This document shows, piece by piece, positions 58,216 through 64,000 of a DNA stretch of 64,000 nucleotides (position 1 is its first letter; each line of letters begins with the position of its first letter). The notes beneath the pieces were generated by a model. The model worked only from the letters and a program-made list of their open reading frames with translations. It ran no database searches and had not been told where the DNA came from. This DNA is from Petunia secreta (taxonomy: Eukaryota; Streptophyta; Magnoliopsida; Solanales; Solanaceae), in contig JARKIP010000065.1 of NCBI GenBank assembly GCA_029990175.1, positions 4,592,501 through 4,656,500 on the forward strand, read 5' to 3'. The translations under genes were made by a program, and so were the position numbers.

Positions 58216-59334
58216 ATGTGTTTTTCTTTTCACCATTTACTTTTATTCTCTAGTTTCTTTTAATTTTGATTGTATTATTTTCATTCTCATCAACTATGTT
58301 ACGGGTTCTCACCCACAATAGTTCAGACACTGCACCCCTATTATCAATAAACTATTATCTTACTTAATCAGTCTTACTATACAACTCAGATCCATCTACG
58401 ATCCAAATATTCATAGCCCCGACCAAACTCAAGTTGACGTTATACACTTACTTTTCTGGACAAAAGTAGGGTAAACTACTCGCTTAGAGCTAGACCACGT
58501 CTAGCTCAGCCACCAGGCATTATTCGTAAGTTGAACTCGTCATTTCAAAAAATTTGAACCTATATGTCGGTGGGGACGCCCGCCTGCATAGTGCCAGAAA
58601 GTCTTAAAATACTCGAATATACAAGCAAAGATGTTCTAGTTGGAACACAAAAATTCCCTATTCGCACATGAGCTAAAGACGTCCCATTGTGGGCGCAAAA
58701 CAGTCATCTATCGCGGACGCAATTCAAGCTACCAAACACTAGCGCATGCAATGGACGTAATTGCCTGAGCGGGCTCACTGATAAATGTTCTAGATATTAG
58801 AACATACAGGACGTCCGCCGCCTAACCTTTAGGTGCATACGCTCATGAAGGCACGATTAGGAAAGATATTACTTAATAAATTATTTACGGCAGAAACTAT
58901 AATTATCACAAACAAATTAACAAGTAATTCAAGTTAAAAGCCTCAAAACTGGCAAAAAACATATTATAAACACCCGCAAAACACGAGCAATTTTTCAAAA
59001 TTTAGATGCAAGAAAATCTTAAGCGTCAAAGGGTGGGGTTTCTATTCCTCTCTCGAGGGACTCCCTTCGGCGGCAACACTCCGCGAAGGACCTGTTTCAT
59101 CAACTGCAGGCCCCCCAACCAATGCTTCATCTCCTTTGTTGCCACTAGCCTCTTCAGACCTTTCTTCAAGGTCGGACCCTATCTAAGCATCTGCTTGGGC
59201 CACAATCTCGGTCAACAAAGCAATCTCAGCCTCCAGGTCCACATTAGGGTCGTCACAGACCCAGAGAAAGGTGGCAAGAGCGGTTGCAATGTTAGTACGG
59301 TCCACTTTAGCTATGCAATGAGCATTTATGTCAT
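58216..59334. other. Non-coding interior of the gag-protease element
   Basis: A/T-rich sequence between protease and the aORF tail, where RT to integrase would normally lie. No coding signal or RT motif on either strand. Short frames (for example 59006-59431 plus) are not supported. Confidence 0.6.
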
Positions 59335-61480
59335 TCATCTGTTCCTCCCTGAGATGACCATCATTGCAAAGCCTGTCGCGAACCCTCTCCAGGGACGCAC
59401 TTTGCTTTTCAGGCTGTCATTCTCATCTTGAATGAAGGGAGAAAAGCCCCTAGCATCATAGACACTCTTTTCAGCAGAATCGATTCTCTCATCTACCCCA
59501 GTCAGCTTTTGTTGCAGAGCCTCCATAGCCACTTCCAGACGGATCGCATTCTTACACTGAAGCTGCTTTGAAACTTTGGCCTCTATAAGAGAAAATTGGA
59601 GGGTTTCCACAGTCTGTTTGTGCTTACGAATCTTATTGATCAATGCTTCATCAAGGTTCTTACTTCTCAAAGTCTCCATTTTATAGGCTCTGTGTGTGGT
59701 ATAAAGCTCCCTTCTCAGCCGTTCAAGTTCATCCATAAAAGGCTACAGGCTAGCGACTTGTCCTAGCAGGGCTTCATTCTCCTCTTTCAGGTTCTCATCC
59801 GAGCCTCCTCGATAGAGTATATCATGATAAACCATCAGCCCCTAGACGAATATTGGAACAAGTATTTAGCAGAGGGAAAGTAAGGATTCAACTTGTTAAG
59901 TGCCGAAAAATGGGGAAAGAAAGTTTACATGAAGAGAGCACCAAGCGATGATCTTAAGCAGCTTCTGATGGCTATAACCAACAAGATGTCTTTTCTCATT
60001 AAGACCAATCAACTCAACGGTGTGGTCTGTCACAACCTTAGGGGTCTTGAACATGTTAACTCCCGCGGCATTTGGAATAACAACCTCGTGGGCCCCTTTC
60101 TCAGGTTTAGTTCAACATCTACACCCACGTCCACTTCCTTATTAGGAAGGCGCTAGAAAGAGTTGGTCATCTCAGGACCGGTGGCGTTGTGATGAGATCC
60201 ACATGTATACTAAAGATATTTACTTGTGGAGTGCATGAAGAAATCACACTAGCAAAATACGGAACAAAGGACTGACCTGGTGATTGGGGCTCGAGGGGTA
60301 CGGATGGTAACACCACCTCCTCCTCCGCACCGGCTTCTTCTTCGGCCTCAGGGCCTTTATCTATGAAATGTCTGTGCTTTCGCGTAGATGGGCTAGATTC
60401 AATAGCAGCAGAGGAATGAGTCTCAACGGCCTCAAGCTCAGGTACTCGGGGGACTTCACCCTCACCATCAAAAATCAACAAGGGCTCATTAACAACCACC
60501 ACATTGTCAAGCTTGGAAAGCCTCTTTCTCTTTGAAGAGCGGGAGTTTCTCGCCAACTCAATAATTCTCCCTTCAGACGCTTGAACATCAGGCAAGGGAG
60601 CAATGTACAGGGTAGCAATCTTAATCTATTTCAGCGGGGGAATTTCACGATGGGAGAACCTTGAGATAAAGATGAAGTAATGAAGACAGTGGAAGCCGAG
60701 GATCAAAGGAGAAGTTTAGAAGAGTTGATTTACTATTGTCCTTTGCCCGCCAACTATTTGCATCAGCCAGGGCTGTGAAAGTCATTGAAGTAGGAGGGTT
60801 TCTTGCAAAGATCACAGTGATCCACATGGTTAACTCATAACTAGTTAATTGTATAGCAGTCACAGAATTCACTACAAAGGATGAAAATTTTGTTTGAAGA
60901 ATGGACAGACACGGAGTGTGCTAAAATAACGGCGCAGAAACTTACATCTTATGTTAAAGACCTCTAGATAGGGAAGAGATGAAACTATGTCTGGTGTCCG
61001 CACCGCCACGTAACGATGGAACCAACTGCGGATTTGGAGTTTTCACTATTAGAAACCATGCCTTTCTTCCCCCATTTGATGAACATCAACATGCCTACTT
61101 TGTGGAGACGGGGACAGTGGAAAGTGGGGAGATTCCAGAAGGAAAACTTTACCCTGGCATGATTCACTAAATCATTTAACACAGCCACCAATCACCAAAT
61201 AGAGGGCCCTACTTGACCCAGGCAGATATTTTATTGACAAAATATCTCTTCAATAATCGAATGAACACGCTCGTTGAGACGTAAAGTGAAAGGGTATGTG
61301 TGGACCACCGAATAACCAGCATGATGGGAGGAATTCTGTCTTCAGAAGTAAGGACAATAATGTCTATGATATCAGGCCACTTATAATCAAACCCAACATG
61401 GGTTATGTCGTTGCGCATAACTTCAGACGATAGCACTTAATAGAAAGGTTGCTATTTTCACCTTCTCGTTTGGGTGTCTG
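59335..61480 (-). pseudogene. Antisense aORF of the gag-protease element (Transposase_28-like and coiled coil)
   Basis: Minus-strand pieces in order: a domain block near 61450-61000 with YPFTLRLNERVHSIIE and GPSIWRLVAVLNDLVNHARV, comparable to the Transposase_28-like block of the aORF at 2945-5513. Next come a basic/acidic linker (60595-60167; KRKRLSK, EAEEEAGAEEEV) and a coiled coil (59736-59335, DELERLRRELYTTHRAYK...). Pieces lie in different frames with gaps, consistent with introns plus decay. Function unknown. Confidence 0.6.
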
Positions 61481-61718
61481 ATCTTGCATTCGGCCATCAC
61501 CTTCAAAGCTAAAAGTTGCTGGAGTATAATCTTAGGTTGTGAAGTTTGCGGGAAGAAAGTTTGGTCCTTGGGCCATGGTAAGGGATAGAATTGTTGTTAA
61601 GACTGGAAGAAGGTTGTCTTTTGAAGAAAAGCTCTTGAACAATTTGAAGATCGATAAAAACCTCGATAATTATGGCATATAGGATTCTTGGATGGGAAGC
61701 TGAACAATCTCGGTCACA

Positions 61719-61765
61719 TGGGATCGTGATTATGTGGGATCATGATTATGTGGGATCATGATTAT
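61719..61765. repeat. 16-bp triplicate upstream of the antisense aORF
   Basis: TGGGATCATGATTATG occurs three times in a row, the first with one change (GATCGTG). It lies about 250 bp before the aORF's first domain, in its upstream direction, so it could be a regulatory repeat; no direct evidence. Confidence 0.6.
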
Positions 61766-62015
61766 TGAAGTTTACGTAACGTGTATCCCAATAATTACGG
61801 GATATGAACAAAACAGTGGCAGCACAGGGAAGATACGTAAAAAACCCCTCCAATCACGGAGTTACACGTCATTGTACTAAAGAATTTGCAATCAATGCAA
61901 TGCATGTGAAGAGAAAGGGAATGAGTATCGGGTATTGTCACACCTTTACGTCTTCTATCATGCCTCTTTCACTTCCTGACTGCTCACATCAGCACTTAGC
62001 AAGTGAAGGGCTGGC

Positions 62016-62499
62016 TGTATGGGCAAAAATACACCACCTATTATTATGGGGATACGAGTCCAGCTGGCGAGACTAGACTTATCCTACAAGTCACTAGGCA
62101 TAGAGGATAGACACCTATTCTACGAGTTACGATCGTTCAAGTGATACGGGCATAGGATGCAAGGTATACATCCCCCCGCCTTAGGTTTACAGTCTCGTAG
62201 TTAGAGTTTTGTATACACCACCAGCTTGAGTGTATAGACCCATGGCCATTATTAGTTTTTCTATTTTATCATGATTAGGACTGGGTAATCTCTGCTATAA
62301 ATACCCCTCCTCACATTATATTCTACATCAAGCGATTCACACTGAATTCGACTATTCTCAAAGAATAAAACTCTTTACTTTCTTGTCTATTATTTTCCTC
62401 TCTATTTACTTACTTTTTCGTCATATTTTACTGTATTGCTTTGTGACCCATTCATAAATTTTAGTATTTAACCTAGACATACAAATTTAGGCATAAACA
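62016..62499 (+). repeat. 3' LTR of the gag-protease element
   Basis: 484 bp, TGTATGGGCAAAAATAC to GGCATAAACA. It carries a clean TATA box TATAAATA at 62296-62303. It is preceded by the purine-rich AAGTGAAGGGCTGGC (62001-62015) and followed by ATAAT. Confidence 0.9.
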
Positions 62500-62504
62500 A
62501 TAAT

Positions 62505-63412
62505 TCTACCCAATTTATGTTCAATATATGTCCCCTAACATATTCAGTTACCCAGGCTTGGCTGAATGTCTCAAAATTTCACTAAGGAATTTCATCGAAC
62601 TTGTTGTGTGCATGTTCTTGATAGCTTTTGTGCACACTATTTGGTCGCATTTAACCCTCCCAACTCTGGAGCTTTCATGTTTCAATGGTCACAGTACATC
62701 ACCGCACTCTTCACTCACAGATACCAGGTGAATCAATGCAAAATTGCACAAGAACTCTTGTTCAAAATATGAACTTTATGTAAAAACCTAGGGGAAAGGG
62801 AGGGGCAAATGCGGCAGACATGTAGCAGCAGTAAGGACGAAGGAGAGAGAAAGAGAGAGGAATCATACCTGGAAATAAAGCTAACGCGTGATTCGTGAAC
62901 AGAGACGAGAACGAGAGAATAGAACGAGAGAAGAGAGATGGGAGCTATTTTTGTTCTTGTGTGTTTTGAACTTGTGAAATTATTCTAAAGTGTGATGTGT
63001 GTTTTATTAAAAGGTAGACTTACTTAAAACACGTGGTAATGCTTTAGCAATTGGACACTGGTTTAAGAATTTTTGTTTTACTAAACTCAAAACAACACTC
63101 CATCCGTCGCCTCACCTGCTGTTTGCAACTTTTGAATTACAAACTCACACACTAGGTAAAACAGCGAGCCATAACACAGTCAAAACAGTGCCCCGCACAT
63201 TGGCTATTGCACAATAGTTAGTTTTGCTTCAACTGCATGTTGAAACAGCCCTTCATGTGACGCATAGGAGGATGTTTCCCCTGACAACTTGCTACAAAAT
63301 TCTTATCTCTAGTGTAGGCATTCTTCCAGTAAATCTTGCTCATCCAATGCTCATTCATCTTGTCTATTGGCCCTCCATCACCTATATAAACAAACTACAC
63401 AAGCACATTAAC
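62505..63412 (-). other. Probable Athila-like interior, right of the gag-protease element
   Basis: No domain recognised on either strand. A GA-rich run lies at 62840-62945. It should join 54948-55430 if the element at 55431-62499 is removed. Short frames (62528-62772, 63224-63415) lack motifs. Confidence 0.4.
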
Positions 63413-64000
63413 TAAAACGACTTCGGTCAGTCGTTTCAAAAGTTAGGACTCTGATTGGCGTGCCGATAATTTTAAAATATTCGTAATGTCCATTAGAACC
63501 TGTCTGTAAAATTTGAGCTAAATCAGACCTCGTTTGGTAGGCATCGGAAGAAGGATTCAGTTTTTATTGGCAATAAATATTAAAAAGAAATTTTCGAGCT
63601 CGGTTTTGCCGAATGAGCTCCAATTCGAAATCTGAAAGCGCTGTTAGGTTCGTATGATTATTTGTGATTTTTGTAAACTTTCGAAAGTGAATTTCCTTAC
63701 GTGTATAGCTGCCGATAGGCGTACTCATTACGCCTTAGCTTTGGATTTACATTGTATATTATATATTATGTCCTGTTATTGGTATTGCATTGAGGAACTG
63801 AGCATTGTACTCTAGCTGTGAGTTGGTATATACTTTCCAGCTGTCGATGAGAGTCCCGCACTGGTGATGGGTTATTATTTCATCATGTTGCATTCGTATG
63901 CACATTGCATCATATTGAGGATAGGAGGATTCCGCCCTCGGAGCAGGAGGATTCCGCTCCATTGCATCACATTGAGGGTAGGAGGATTCCGCCCTCGGAG
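63413..64000 (+). mobile_element. Family A LTR with internal deletion, running off the window
   Basis: The start TAAAACGACTTCGGTCAGTC corresponds to TGAAACGACC of the other copies. Similarity follows the LTR to 63695, then jumps to the part beginning TTACGTGTATAGCTGCCGAT. Compared with 43662-46400 about 940 bp are missing, including the A-rich tract. From 63900 the 57-bp repeat starts (at least one and a half units) and continues past the window. Confidence 0.88.

Larger units (their letters stand above)
55431..62499 (+). mobile_element. Retand/Grande-type Ty3/gypsy element: gag-protease and antisense aORF, no RT or integrase
   Basis: LTRs at 55431-55910 and 62016-62499, with ATAAT on both sides (55426-55430 and 62500-62504). 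Gag and protease lie on the plus strand (55972-58215). Coding then stops, with no RT, RNase H or integrase, and a minus-strand aORF occupies about 59335-61480. It resembles the element at 2016-10445 in layout but has unrelated LTRs and the opposite gap. Gag-only elements of this kind have been called TR-GAG. Confidence 0.88.
33825..63412 (-). mobile_element. Athila-like Ty3/gypsy element (minus strand, 5' part outside or lost), hosting nested insertions
   Basis: The 3' LTR is at 33825-35087 and the polypurine tract at 35088-35096. A gene in the env position runs on the minus strand through 36753-38098 and 54665-54947. After removing the insertions 38099-54664 and 55431-62499, the remaining pieces (33825-38098, 54665-55430, 62500-63412) form one minus-strand segment. 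No gag, RT or integrase of this element is in the window. The assignment to Athila rests on the env-position gene and LTR style. Continuity across 55431 and out to 63412 is inferred. Confidence 0.65.

Noticed and set aside
1..64000. A host gene, tRNA, rRNA or organellar insertion
   Set aside because: I scanned for exon-like blocks, tRNA-like cloverleaf features and conserved host domains and found none that hold up; the only tRNA-like matches are primer-binding sites.

Overview
The window looks like intergenic heterochromatin from a seed plant: a eudicot, and by the style of its repeats probably a member of the Solanaceae (an impression, not a proof). I found no host protein-coding gene, tRNA or rRNA. 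About nine tenths of it is transposable elements, many inserted inside one another. Insertion order can be read from target-site duplications (TSDs), polypurine tracts and primer-binding sites.

Left block (1-21109). Positions 1-1083 are a truncated, minus-strand fragment of a long LTR (here called family A) with a 54-bp minisatellite. A plus-strand Tat-lineage (Ogre-like) Ty3/gypsy element follows from about 1084 to 21109. It has broken gag, protease, RT, RNase H, second (archaeal-type) RNase H and integrase, then a 63-bp tandem array and a 3' LTR. Its gag is split by a minus-strand Tat element of the Retand/Grande type (2016-10445, TSD ATGTC/ATATC). That element has lost gag but carries a plus-strand, intron-bearing additional ORF (aORF) behind its own TATA box.

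Middle block (21110-33824). It holds a minus-strand LINE (about 22005-27060) that keeps its 5' end and loses the RT catalytic half; a Ty1/copia element (27497-32294) with one intact 1445-codon polyprotein gene and near-identical LTRs; and a Stowaway MITE (33032-33304). Short unassigned stretches lie between them.

Right block (33825-64000). The base layer is a minus-strand Athila-like element with its LTR at 33825-35087. Its env-position gene is cut in two by a family A element (38099-54664, TSD CACCT). That element is itself split by a much younger family A element (43662-52378, TSD TTTCC). A plus-strand gag-protease element without RT or integrase, but with a minus-strand aORF, sits at 55431-62499 (TSD ATAAT). 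Another family A LTR begins at 63413 and runs off the window.

The copia element is the only copy that looks capable of encoding its own movement. The young family A element has LTRs that appear identical apart from one A-rich tract, yet its interior has no usable reading frame, so it was probably moved by proteins from another element. The two aORF-bearing elements have opposite gaps: one keeps protease-pol without gag, the other gag-protease without pol.
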